This document shows, in pieces, positions 27,551 to 36,066 of a stretch of DNA of 45,233 nt. The notes beneath the pieces were generated by a model, which saw only the letters and a list, made by a program, of their open reading frames with translations, made no database searches and was not told the DNA's origin. The position numbers were made by a program, and so were the translations under genes. Numbering within the stretch: position 1 is the stretch's first letter; each line of letters starts with the position of its first letter. Where the stretch lies: positions 1 to 45,233 of the forward strand of contig JAGAJP010000017.1 in NCBI GenBank assembly GCA_017626045.1, written 5' to 3'. Origin of the DNA: Muribaculaceae bacterium (lineage in GTDB: Bacteria > Bacteroidota > Bacteroidia > Bacteroidales > Muribaculaceae).

Positions 27551-27730
27551 TTAACGGAATTGACGTATTCCGGGCATCCATTCAAAACCGGCAGCCTCCA
27601 GTGAGGCCTTCAGACGGGTGATGTCGACATTGTAGGCATCGCAGAAGTCCTCTAATGACCGGTATTCATCGCGGAGTTTCATGTTGACGAAACTCATCAG
27701 CATCGCTGGGTCTTTTGGCAATAATTCCAT
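27551..27730 (-). CDS. DUF4250 small protein
   Basis: 59 residues (MELLPKDPAMLMSFVNMKLR...). It fits DUF4250, a family of ~60-residue proteins of unknown function with the pattern LPKDP-x-hydrophobic-S-x-VN-x-KLRD. The open frame runs further upstream to 27955, but that part is antisense to the hydrolase gene. The ATG at 27730 gives the family N-terminus. It is divergent from the hydrolase gene with 73 bp between the start codons. Confidence 0.85.
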   Translation of the reverse strand: MELLPKDPAMLMSFVNMKLRDEYRSLEDFCDAYNVDITRLKASLEAAGFEWMPGIRQFR

Positions 27731-27803
27731 CTTTTTTATTTTTTTACGTAAGTTTAAGAATATTCTTTCGTTAGTTTCAATTTTTTTTATTAATTTCGTG
27801 TCA

Positions 27804-28970
27804 ATGAAAAAACAATTGGCAATAACGGTTTGTTTTCTCGTCGCTGCAATAGCAACGGCGAGCGCCTGCACGAGCGCTATAATCAGCGGCCGCCTGAACC
27901 CTTCAGGTCGTCCTCTTCTGTGGAAACATCGTGATACATCGGCGATAGACAACAAGGTTGAATATGTGGCTCCGGACGCCTCTGGATTCGGCTACATAGG
28001 TCTCTTCAACGCCTCCGACCGCAACCTGCGGGAATGCTGGACCGGCTTCAACAGCGAGGGGTTCGCCATCATGAACACAGCCTCCTACAACATAAAGGAT
28101 GACAAAGTGCCTCAGAAAGACATGGACAAGGAAGGTCTCGTGATGACTCTCGCCCTGCGCAAATGTCGCACCGTCAACGATTTCGACTCACTGCTCCGAA
28201 AACTGCCGCGCCCGATGGGGGTAGAGGCGAATTTCGGTGTCATCGACGCTACCGGAGCCGGTGCATTTTTCGAAACCAACAATGATTCATTCGTAAGAAT
28301 CAATCTCGACGACGCTCCTGACGGAATGCTCGTGCGCACAAACTACAGCCACACAGGCCGTCCCGGTGAGGGCTTCGGTTTCGTACGCGAGGCAAACGCA
28401 CTCCACCTGCTGAAACCTGCCGCCGCGTCCCGGTCTGTTACTCCCGAACTGCTCACGGAGACCCTCTCAAGGTCATTCTATCACGATATGTTTGGAAAAG
28501 ACATGGCGGAAGGGCTTGAGGCAGGCTGGATCATAGACCAGGATTTCATCCCGAGGTTCAAATCCTGCGCCACGATAGTAATCGAGGGTACAGTTCCTTC
28601 CGGCGGCTCAAAAGAAGGCGTTCCGGGCGAGGATTACGTGATGTGGACCGGACTCGGATATCCTCCCTGTGCCGATATCTATCCCGTCACCTACGGCCCT
28701 GAAGGCGTTCATCCCGACCTCAGGGGCCTGCAGCCCGACGGACACTCAAAGGCATCGGACATCTCGAAGAAAAGACGCGACGAGGTCTTCCCGAGACACT
28801 TCGACAACGGCGACAAATATATAGACCTCTCGAGGCTGCGAAACAAAGAGGGAACGGGCTATCTCCAGACGATACCCCGCCAGAACCTCGAGGTATACAA
28901 AAAATTCAAAAATAATCACTCCTCTTATTTCTCCTCAAACGACAATGTCACAGTTTCTAATAAAAGATAG
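27804..28970 (+). CDS. Secreted Ntn hydrolase of the C45/linear-amide hydrolase type
   Basis: 388 residues from the ATG at 27804 (MKKQLAITV...). The signal peptide ends TASA, and the next residue, Cys22, begins CTSAIISGRLNPSGRPLLWKHRD. This is the N-terminal nucleophile block of acyl-CoA:6-aminopenicillanate acyltransferase-like (C45) Ntn hydrolases. Signal peptidase cleavage after ASA would itself expose the catalytic Cys. The likely reaction is hydrolysis or transfer of linear amides in the periplasm or outside; the substrate cannot be told. The longer frame from 27681 adds an unconvincing leader and is rejected. The stop overlaps the next gene by 26 bp. Confidence 0.83.
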   Translation: MKKQLAITVCFLVAAIATASACTSAIISGRLNPSGRPLLWKHRDTSAIDNKVEYVAPDASGFGYIGLFNASDRNLRECWTGFNSEGFAIMNTASYNIKDDKVPQKDMDKEGLVMTLALRKCRTVNDFDSLLRKLPRPMGVEANFGVIDATGAGAFFETNNDSFVRINLDDAPDGMLVRTNYSHTGRPGEGFGFVREANALHLLKPAAASRSVTPELLTETLSRSFYHDMFGKDMAEGLEAGWIIDQDFIPRFKSCATIVIEGTVPSGGSKEGVPGEDYVMWTGLGYPPCADIYPVTYGPEGVHPDLRGLQPDGHSKASDISKKRRDEVFPRHFDNGDKYIDLSRLRNKEGTGYLQTIPRQNLEVYKKFKNNHSSYFSSNDNVTVSNKR

Positions 28971-29463
28971 ACCTAAGATATTTAATGTCAGTGGAAAAGA
29001 TGTGTTTTTCAACATTATCGCAACTCCCTCGTCGGGCTGGCCCGTGTGGGCAAGCATATCAATAGGCGTCGCGACGCTTGTCGCGGGTCTTGCCACCGGT
29101 GAGGTCTTGGCTGTGGTCGCCGCCCTTGTGGTGCTTCTGACCATCACACCGTCGATTTGCGTGTTTACATACTACTATCACCTTCTTGCCTCCGACATAG
29201 TGACCAACGTCATCATGCATTCAGTGGAGCGACACTTCAACGGCTTCCTCGTCAGGCTCTACAAGCCTCATCAGGATGCCGGCGGCGAGGAGACATCTCC
29301 CGTGTCCTGGACCGAATGCGGCAGACTTACCGTCTACGACACGTCAGTGGTGAAGGTCAAGAGATATTTCAATTATTATCTGCTGTATCTCGTGGACGCC
29401 CCCCTCAGGGTGCTTTATGTTCCCGCAGATTTCTTTTTACAATTGAACTATGAGAATTCTTAA
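28945..29463 (+). CDS. Small membrane protein, function unknown
   Basis: 172 residues that I do not recognise as a named family. Two adjacent hydrophobic helices (~31-75, from WPVWASISIGVATLVAGL to TITPSICVFTYYYHLL) are followed by a soluble C-terminal half with no motif. It overlaps the upstream hydrolase by 26 bp and the downstream thioesterase by 14 bp, so the three genes are translated from one mRNA. Base composition is like the neighbours. It is probably a real gene because the frame is tightly packed between two assigned genes. Confidence 0.7.
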   Translation: MSQFLIKDRPKIFNVSGKDVFFNIIATPSSGWPVWASISIGVATLVAGLATGEVLAVVAALVVLLTITPSICVFTYYYHLLASDIVTNVIMHSVERHFNGFLVRLYKPHQDAGGEETSPVSWTECGRLTVYDTSVVKVKRYFNYYLLYLVDAPLRVLYVPADFFLQLNYENS

Positions 29464-29872
29464 GAACACCAACAGGAAATACTGCTTCATCATGGAGATG
29501 GAGGTGCGCGACTATGAGCTCGACTGCGAGCAGATAGTCAACAACGCCAACTATTTCCATTACATGGAGCATACGCGCCATAAGTTCTGCAGCGACGCGG
29601 GCCTCTCGTTTGTGGAGATGCACAACCAGGGTCTCGACGCCGTGGTAAGGAAAGTCGAGATCGAATATATCTCGTCACTTCGCGGCAACGACACCTTCTT
29701 GTCGTGTCTGCGTCTCGAGCGTAAGGGCCCGAGATTCATATTCCATCAGGACATCATGCGTCCGGGAGGCGAGCTCGTATGCCAGGGACTCGTGAGCGTG
29801 GTGGTGCTTAAAAACGGCAAGCTCTCGCGCGGCGACGAACTTGCCAAAGTCTTCGCCAAGTATATCAACTGA
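29450..29872 (+). CDS. Hotdog-fold acyl-CoA thioesterase (YbgC/4HBT type)
   Basis: 140 residues. The core MEMEVRDYELDCEQIVNNANYFHYMEHTR is the 4HBT/YbgC pattern. The usual catalytic Asp position in VRDYE...G-VNN is partly kept: Asp is present, and Gln replaces the common Gly before IVNN. These enzymes hydrolyse acyl-CoA or acyl-ACP thioesters in the cytoplasm. The start at 29450 overlaps the previous gene by 14 bp. The ATG at 29492 (MEMEVRDYE) is a strong alternative because the fold begins there. dprA begins a few bases after the stop. Confidence 0.85.
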   Translation: MRILKNTNRKYCFIMEMEVRDYELDCEQIVNNANYFHYMEHTRHKFCSDAGLSFVEMHNQGLDAVVRKVEIEYISSLRGNDTFLSCLRLERKGPRFIFHQDIMRPGGELVCQGLVSVVVLKNGKLSRGDELAKVFAKYIN

Positions 29873-29878
29873 CGGGTG

Positions 29879-31000
29879 ATGGATACGTCGAGACTCCTCG
29901 GAATGGCGATGTCGTTTGTGCCCGGCGTCAACGCGGCGTTTGTAAGGCACATGCAGGAGTGCGGCGTCGAGCCTGCCGATTTCTTCTCGGCGTCCCGCGT
30001 CTCCCTTGCCGAGCGTCTGCGGCTGAACAATGCCGCATGTCTCGACAAGATGGTTCGCGACGAGGCGCTGTTCAGGGCACGTCGCGAGGCTGAGTTCATG
30101 GAGCGTCACGGCATAGTATCTTTCTCCATCACCGACGAAGACTATCCCTTCCGTCTCGCCGATATCGACAAGGCTCCCGTCACCATCTACCGTCTCGGAA
30201 GCGCCGACCTTAACACCGGAAAAATGCTAAGCGTGGTGGGCACACGCCATTCGTCGGCTTACGGCACAGGCTATGTAAACGCCCTGATAGCCGATCTGGC
30301 GCCTTATTTCCCCTCGCTCTGTGTGGTGAGCGGTCTCGCGCTCGGAATCGATTCCGCGGCGCATACGGCGGCCATCAACGCGGGTCTTCCGACAGTTGCC
30401 GTGGTGGCGCACGGACTCGACACCGTATATCCGGCTGTCAACCGCGACCTCGCCAGATCGATTGTGGGCCACGGCGGCGCTATCATCTCTGAATATCCAT
30501 CGGGTGTCAAGCCCTATAGAAGCCACTTCCTGGAGCGCAACCGCATAGTGGCGACCCTTACAGACGCAGTCATCGTGGCTGAGTCCGCGCTGAAGGGTGG
30601 CGCCATGTCCACAGCCGCCGTGGCATCGTCGTATGGTCGGGAGCTATTCGCTCTCCCCGGCAGACTGGGCGACGAGATGAGCGCCGGATGCAACCGCCTG
30701 ATACGCTCGCAGAAGGCAATGATGGCTGGAAATGTCGCGGATATGCTCGCCATGCTCGGCTGGCAGCCTGAAAGCGTCCACGTCTCGACAAAACAGCGCG
30801 ATCTCTTTCCGGAACTCTCAGGAAACGACAAAATACTATACGACCTCCTACGGTTCAGCTCCGAACCCCTTCCGCTCGACGTTGTGCGCGAAAGGACAGG
30901 GATGCCTATCAGCGAACTGATGGCATCCCTGTCTGAAATGGAGTTTGACGGAATCATCGAGCGTCTTCCCGGCAACCGTTTCTCGCCTATCCGTTACTGA
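29879..31000 (+). CDS. dprA: DNA-processing protein DprA
   Basis: 373 residues. DprA/Smf loads RecA onto incoming single-stranded DNA in natural transformation and is widely kept even where competence is unknown. The Rossmann-type core shows SVVGTRHSSAYG, VVSGLALGIDSAAHTAAI, THGLDT-like VAHGLDTVYP, and ALPGRLGDEMSAGCNRLI. An N-terminal helix-hairpin-like region and a C-terminal winged-helix segment (EPLPLDVVRERTGMPISELM) complete the usual layout. The ATG at 29879 is chosen over the adjoining GTG at 29876. It is convergent with the GH35 gene, with only 15 bp between their stops and no visible terminator. Confidence 0.95.
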   Translation: MDTSRLLGMAMSFVPGVNAAFVRHMQECGVEPADFFSASRVSLAERLRLNNAACLDKMVRDEALFRARREAEFMERHGIVSFSITDEDYPFRLADIDKAPVTIYRLGSADLNTGKMLSVVGTRHSSAYGTGYVNALIADLAPYFPSLCVVSGLALGIDSAAHTAAINAGLPTVAVVAHGLDTVYPAVNRDLARSIVGHGGAIISEYPSGVKPYRSHFLERNRIVATLTDAVIVAESALKGGAMSTAAVASSYGRELFALPGRLGDEMSAGCNRLIRSQKAMMAGNVADMLAMLGWQPESVHVSTKQRDLFPELSGNDKILYDLLRFSSEPLPLDVVRERTGMPISELMASLSEMEFDGIIERLPGNRFSPIRY

Positions 31001-31015
31001 CGCCCTACTGTCAGG

Positions 31016-33403
31016 CTATTTCTGCCTGAATTCATCCTTGCTTACATATATTCTGAAATCCTTGATACCTCCCGGCACATCGCTTTCCATGCGGGGCAGA
31101 TACTGAATGCCCGAAACCGTGTGCTCGGCGCCGAGGTCTATCACCACGCAGTGGGGATAAGGCACGCCTTTCACGGTGCTCCACGCGGTGGATTCCTGAA
31201 GGTCGAATATCTTGTCGGCGCTGCGGTTGGTCTTCTTGATGTCTTCGCTGTCGGCATACTTTACGGTCCACGGCTCGCGCGACAGGCGGTTGCCGTTGGC
31301 GTCGAGCACATAAAGCTCGGCTATAGCCGCCCTTTCCTTGCCGTCGAGCGACGACAGCGCCTCAAGGCACAGATAGCGTCCGGTAGCGGGAACCGGTAAT
31401 GTGCGTGTCTGCCACCCGTTGCCCGGATCGAAAGAGTTTTCAAGCGCGGGTTTCACTCCATTCAGGTCGAGAGCCTTGCCTTCCTCGCGGTGTGCGGCGG
31501 GCTTCGACACGTTCAGGTTGTCGAGCAACGGCTCGGTGAGTCCTGCCGACACTGCTTTTTTCGGTCCAATGATGTCAAACACCATAATCTCGTTTTCTCC
31601 CTTCTTAAGCCAGCATCCGGGCATGTATAGGGTCTGCTGTGGTCCTATCTCCCAGATTCTGCCGAGGGGATGACCATTGACATATACCAGGCCCTTTCCC
31701 CATGTGGAGAAGTCGAGGAAAGTGTCGGAAGGTTTCGAAACGTTGAAAGTGCCGCGATAGAGTCCCCGAGGCATACGTCCGTCAGCGTCGGGTGTCACTC
31801 CGGCGATATCCACGCCCTGCATACTGTCGTAGTATTCCGGGGCATCGGGCAGAGGGAAGATTTCCCAATTCTTGAGGTCGCACACGAAGTCGTGGCCGCT
31901 TCGGTTCTCTGTCACCGTCACATTGTCGGTGATTCCCTTGAAGTCCTTTATCGCGCGCCCGAAGTTGATGCGTCCCATAGCCTCCACGAGGATGTCGAGG
32001 CGCGTGTCTTTGCCACACGGCGGCAGCATCACGTTTTTCTCTCCCATCCTACGGTCGATGGTGCCCGCAAGCTTGCCGTCGATAAACACCTGCACAAAGT
32101 CGTGGGGCTCATTGACTGTGAGCAGACCGCCGGAAGGAAGTTCCGGCAGGGTGGTGCGGTAGAGGAGGCTTCCGAACCCCTGGTTCATTTCCTCCATTGT
32201 CTTGATGTCGCGGCTTTTCACTCCCTCCGGAAGATTGAAGAAGAGGGGCGCGACAGTCTTGAATCCGAATTCCTTTATCGCCACAGGCTTGACGGTGGCG
32301 GGAATCTTTGGAAGTTTCCCGTCATGATATTTGGCGAGAGTCTCGCGCAGCAGCCTGTATTTCGGCGTGATCTGACCGCTCTCGCTGATGGGGGCGTCAT
32401 AGTCGTAAGAGGTGACATCGGGGGCGAATCCCGGCGAGTTGGCTCCCGCCCAGTGTCCCCAGTTGGTGCCACCGTGAGTCATATAGAGGCTGAACGATAT
32501 GTCTTTGGAAAGCATCTCGTCGATGCCGGCTATCATGTCTTCGGCGGGTCGGGTCTCGTGGTTGGCTCCCCATTTGTCGAACCAGCCGCTCCAGAACTCG
32601 CTGCACATCAGCGGGCTGTCGGGCCTTATGCTCTTCAGTTTCTCAAACTGTCGGTCAATGTTGGCGCCTGTTCCGAAGTTCATGGTCCAGATGAGGTCGT
32701 CGAGGCCGTTGTCGGTGAAGTTCGATGACCAGTCGCACTGGAAGAGCGTGACGTCCTTGCCGAAATTCCGGCGCAGCATGTCTCTGATATTGGCGACGTA
32801 AGGCTTGTCCTTGCCGTAGGAGCCATACTCATTCTCCACCTGCACCATGATGATGGGGCCACCCTTGTCTATCGTCAAGTCTCCGACCTGCTCGGCGACC
32901 GCTTTCTGAAACTTGTCGACGCGTTCCAGAAAGTATGGGTCGTTTTCCCTCAGTCGGATGTCTTTCTTCTTGAGCAGCCACCAAGGGAGACCTCCCATCT
33001 CCCACTCGGCGCACACATACGGTCCAGGGCGGAGAATCACCTTCATTCCGTTGTCTTGGCAAAGCTTCACGAATTCGCGAAGGTCATTCTGACCGGTGAA
33101 GTCAAACTGTCCCTCCTTCGGCTCGTGGGCGTTCCAGAAGGTATAGAGGCAGATGGTGTTCATGCCGAGTGCCTTGCACAGTTTGATACGCTGGTCCCAG
33201 TATGGACGCGGGATGCGCGGATAGTGGAGTTCGGCAGCCTTCACGCTATATGGTTCGCCGTTGAGAAGGAACCTCCCCTTACCCGCCTCGAATTTTCCGG
33301 CGGTATTGTCATTGCCGGCATCGGCTTTTACCGCTGTCGCCGGCATCACCGCGAGTATGGTTCCCGCAGCGGCAAGTATTGAGGCTTTCAGGTACTTTTG
33401 CAT
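31016..33403 (-). CDS. GH35 beta-galactosidase, secreted, with F5/8-type C-terminal domain
   Basis: About 795 residues from the ATG at 33403 (MQKYLKASILAAAG...), with a signal peptide. A longer start at 33424 lies inside a 7-bp repeat. The GH35 barrel shows FWNAHEPKEGQFDFTG and RPGPYVCAEWEMGGLPWWLL, the acid/base Glu in VQVENEYGSYG (~191) and the nucleophile Glu in MCSEFWSGWFDKWG (~267). Jelly-roll domains follow, and a discoidin-like end with ADKIFDLQESTAW and VIDLGAEHTVSGIQYLPRM. It should release terminal beta-galactose from glycans in the periplasm or at the surface. It is the last gene of the minus-strand run. No SusC/D pair is nearby, so it is not in a visible polysaccharide locus. Confidence 0.94.
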   Translation of the reverse strand: MQKYLKASILAAAGTILAVMPATAVKADAGNDNTAGKFEAGKGRFLLNGEPYSVKAAELHYPRIPRPYWDQRIKLCKALGMNTICLYTFWNAHEPKEGQFDFTGQNDLREFVKLCQDNGMKVILRPGPYVCAEWEMGGLPWWLLKKKDIRLRENDPYFLERVDKFQKAVAEQVGDLTIDKGGPIIMVQVENEYGSYGKDKPYVANIRDMLRRNFGKDVTLFQCDWSSNFTDNGLDDLIWTMNFGTGANIDRQFEKLKSIRPDSPLMCSEFWSGWFDKWGANHETRPAEDMIAGIDEMLSKDISFSLYMTHGGTNWGHWAGANSPGFAPDVTSYDYDAPISESGQITPKYRLLRETLAKYHDGKLPKIPATVKPVAIKEFGFKTVAPLFFNLPEGVKSRDIKTMEEMNQGFGSLLYRTTLPELPSGGLLTVNEPHDFVQVFIDGKLAGTIDRRMGEKNVMLPPCGKDTRLDILVEAMGRINFGRAIKDFKGITDNVTVTENRSGHDFVCDLKNWEIFPLPDAPEYYDSMQGVDIAGVTPDADGRMPRGLYRGTFNVSKPSDTFLDFSTWGKGLVYVNGHPLGRIWEIGPQQTLYMPGCWLKKGENEIMVFDIIGPKKAVSAGLTEPLLDNLNVSKPAAHREEGKALDLNGVKPALENSFDPGNGWQTRTLPVPATGRYLCLEALSSLDGKERAAIAELYVLDANGNRLSREPWTVKYADSEDIKKTNRSADKIFDLQESTAWSTVKGVPYPHCVVIDLGAEHTVSGIQYLPRMESDVPGGIKDFRIYVSKDEFRQK

Positions 33404-33449
33404 AATGCACTTTATATAATGCATAATTCATAATGCATAATTCATAATT
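33401..33449. repeat. 7-bp tandem array ending in the GH35 start codon
   Basis: Seven units in register: cataatg, cacttta (degenerate), tataatg, cataatt, cataatg, cataatt, cataatt. The first three bases are the complement of the GH35 ATG at 33403. The array therefore forms the immediate 5' leader of that gene. Confidence 0.82.
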
Positions 33450-33532
33450 ATTGCCGGTTGAGGGTCAATATTTTATATTCAATGAATTATGTATGTTTTA
33501 TTTGAATGGTTACTTAACTGATATGTGTTTCG

Positions 33533-34015
33533 TTATTGTTGTATGAAGCGGCGGATTGCCACTGCTGCGTATTGTAGTAAGGGCGAATCCTGCCGGTCAA
33601 GACGGTTGGCGATTTCCGCGGCTTCCGGAAGAAACCTTACAAGGCGGAAGGCGAGGATGTCTGCCTCTTCGCGGGTGCGGATGTTGGCAGCCATGGAGAG
33701 TGCCTCCTCCATGTCGGTTTTCGATGAATCCATGAGATGGATGGCGAGAAGACGCGCTTCGCGGCATTCACGGTCGGCCCACAGGTCGCGCACCGTCGTC
33801 ATGATGTCGCTCTCTCCGACAGCCTCGCGCACCCTTGCCGACAGCTCCTTTATCTGCGGAAGCTGAAGCCCGAAGATATATTTCTGGTCCATGCCTCCCT
33901 TGCGCAGGGTATCGGCGAGAAGACCGTTGCGCAGGGCAAAAAACTGTCTGCGTATGCCCTGCGCGGTGGTTAGGTCGTCTGTTTCCATTTTCGGTGGTGT
34001 GGTATGGAGCATCAT
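33533..34015 (-). CDS. AlkD-like HEAT-repeat protein (DNA alkylation repair family)
   Basis: 160 residues, all helical. KYIFGLQLPQIKELSARVRE corresponds to the G-V-P-x-LR segment of AlkD, and DLWADRECREARLLAIHLMD to the second HEAT repeat. AlkD is a DNA glycosylase for bulky alkylated bases. This protein is shorter (~160 against ~230 residues) and I cannot place the catalytic Asp and Trp, so activity is uncertain. The ATG at 34015 overlaps the DPP III stop by four bases. ATG 33988 (METDDLTTAQG) is an alternative. The 129-bp gap to GH35 holds the 7-bp array and AT-rich DNA. Confidence 0.72.
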   Translation of the reverse strand: MMLHTTPPKMETDDLTTAQGIRRQFFALRNGLLADTLRKGGMDQKYIFGLQLPQIKELSARVREAVGESDIMTTVRDLWADRECREARLLAIHLMDSSKTDMEEALSMAANIRTREEADILAFRLVRFLPEAAEIANRLDRQDSPLLQYAAVAIRRFIQQ

Positions 34016-36048
34016 TTCTTGCCGAGTGCGGAATAGTCGCGGCTCAGGCGCATCATCTGCTCGGGATATCCTTCGGTGTATGATATCTTCACGTCGGTGA
34101 TGTTGCCGTCCTTGTCATACTCCGGAGTGTAGACCGGATTCACGAAACCTCTGTAGGGAGGTATGTCGAGAGTCGAGAATCTCTTGAGCACCTCGTTGTG
34201 GAGTTTCGGGTCGACCTTCACCGCATATTTCTGCACGAGGGCGTTGCCTGCGGCATAGTCGCCGGTCGACTTGATGCGCTGGATTTCCTTGAGAAGCTGT
34301 CCGAAGAGATTGCGGAGTTCCTTGTAGTCGTTGATCTTGAGATAGGTCTTGCCCCCTTTCTTCACGAGCTGTACCGCTTTCGACTTCTTGGCGTGGTCGA
34401 GTGTCCATGCCGCGATGAGCTGACGGTTGCGCATGTGTGCCTCCTCCACGTCGTTGCCCGGCTCGATGCGGTTGAGCTGTGTCATGAGGCCGTTCATCAT
34501 CTGCTGGTAGTATTCAGCCTTGTATGCCTCGGGATTGTCGAGAATGCCGAGTTCCACGAGTTTCGGGTCAGCCAGATAATAGAGGGCGAAGAGGTCGGCG
34601 CGCGCCTCCTCGAGAGTCGAGCCGTTTTCCTTCAGTGCGTCGGGGTCGGTGCCGGGAGCGAGCTGTCCGGAAGCGTGTCCCAGACATTCATGAAGGTCGG
34701 TGTGAAGCATGTCGGTCTGATAGAGATACTTGTCCATCATTTCGCGTGTCGGGGCGTCGATTACGAACTCTTCCCTGAAACCGTTGCCCTTGCTCGCCTC
34801 GGCGTAAGCCTCGGTGATGTTTTCGATAGTCACCGACTTGCTGCCGTGCTGAGCGCGAATCCAGTCGGCGTTGGGCAGGTTGATGCCGATGGCGGTGGCG
34901 GGGTATGCGTCGCCGGCAAGCATCACGGCGTTGATCGCCTTTGCCGATATGCCTTTCACATGAGGCTTGCGATACTGCGGGTCGATAGGCGCGTTGTCTT
35001 CAAACCACTGAGCGTTGTCGGAGATGATCTTCGTGCGCTTTGTGCTCTCGCGGTTCCGGAAATTGACGTAGCTTTCCCAGCTGCCGGTCATGCCGAGCGG
35101 GTCGTTGTAGCTCTCGATGAAGCCGTTGACGAAGTCCACGTCGGAATCGGTGTCCTCGGCCCATAGGATGGAGTATTCGTCGAAGAGACGGAGGTCTCCG
35201 GTGATGTAGTAGTCTATGAGCTTGGTGATGTAGGCGCGCTGGGCATCGTTTTCAGCGACTCCCTTAGCCTTGTCGAGCCAGTAGATGATATGGCGGATGG
35301 CGTCGCCGTAGAGACCGTTGAGGCTGTAGGTCTGCTCATGGATTGTGCCGTCGGCATCCTTCACAAGCCTGGAATTGAGGCCATAAGATACAGGTGTGGG
35401 GTCGCCCGGCTTCTTCTTGGCGGCGAAGTAGTCCTCAACCTCCTGCTGGGTCACACCGTCGTAGAGGTTTACGCTTGAGTTGGCGATGACGTCGGCGCTC
35501 GAGTCGAGGCTCACCTTCTTCGGCATGAAGGCGGGGTCGAAGATATAGTCGGTTATGGTGGCTACTATCTCCGCGCGTTGCTTGTCGTCTTTTGCTCCCA
35601 CGCACTTGTTGCAGAGACCCTTGAGCCTCTCTTCGAAGAATGCCCGTGAGAACTCGGGGGTGAACTTGTCGTTGGAGTAGTGGTGGTGCGGACCGTTGCC
35701 AAACCATACCTGCTTCATGTATTTGTCGAAGCCTTTCCAGTCGGCGCTGTTTTTGTCGCCGTCATATTTCTGATATATCTTCTCGAGGATGCGGCGCAGC
35801 TGAAGATTGTATTTGCCGTTCTGGTCCCAGATGATGTCGCGTCCCCACTGGGCAGCCTCGGAAAGATAATACAGCATTTCCTTCTGCTGCAGTGTAAGAC
35901 TGTTGAATCCGGGCACCTCATATCTGAGCACCTCGATGTCTGCAAACCGGTCGACCTTATAGTCGAAGTTCGGGTTTTCCTTTGCCATAGATGTCATGGA
36001 GCCGAGCAGCAGAGCCGCTCCGGCGATTGTGATTTTAAAGTCTGTCAT
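34012..36048 (-). CDS. Dipeptidyl-peptidase III-like metallopeptidase (M49), exported
   Basis: 678 residues with an N-terminal signal-like segment (MTDFKITIAGAALLLGSMTSMA). The zinc site is the M49 hallmark: HTDLHECLGHASGQL, with HECLGH near residue 451, and EEARADLFALYYL, with EEARAD near 480. DPP III removes dipeptides from the N-terminus of short peptides. The Bacteroidota forms carry a signal peptide and would act in the periplasm. The start lies 18 bp after the rlmI-like gene and the stop overlaps the AlkD-like start, so it sits within one operon. Some databases label such proteins as dihydrofolate reductase; the motifs here do not support that. Confidence 0.9.
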   Translation of the reverse strand: MTDFKITIAGAALLLGSMTSMAKENPNFDYKVDRFADIEVLRYEVPGFNSLTLQQKEMLYYLSEAAQWGRDIIWDQNGKYNLQLRRILEKIYQKYDGDKNSADWKGFDKYMKQVWFGNGPHHHYSNDKFTPEFSRAFFEERLKGLCNKCVGAKDDKQRAEIVATITDYIFDPAFMPKKVSLDSSADVIANSSVNLYDGVTQQEVEDYFAAKKKPGDPTPVSYGLNSRLVKDADGTIHEQTYSLNGLYGDAIRHIIYWLDKAKGVAENDAQRAYITKLIDYYITGDLRLFDEYSILWAEDTDSDVDFVNGFIESYNDPLGMTGSWESYVNFRNRESTKRTKIISDNAQWFEDNAPIDPQYRKPHVKGISAKAINAVMLAGDAYPATAIGINLPNADWIRAQHGSKSVTIENITEAYAEASKGNGFREEFVIDAPTREMMDKYLYQTDMLHTDLHECLGHASGQLAPGTDPDALKENGSTLEEARADLFALYYLADPKLVELGILDNPEAYKAEYYQQMMNGLMTQLNRIEPGNDVEEAHMRNRQLIAAWTLDHAKKSKAVQLVKKGGKTYLKINDYKELRNLFGQLLKEIQRIKSTGDYAAGNALVQKYAVKVDPKLHNEVLKRFSTLDIPPYRGFVNPVYTPEYDKDGNITDVKISYTEGYPEQMMRLSRDYSALGKK

Positions 36049-36066
36049 ATATCGTTGATTTTATTT

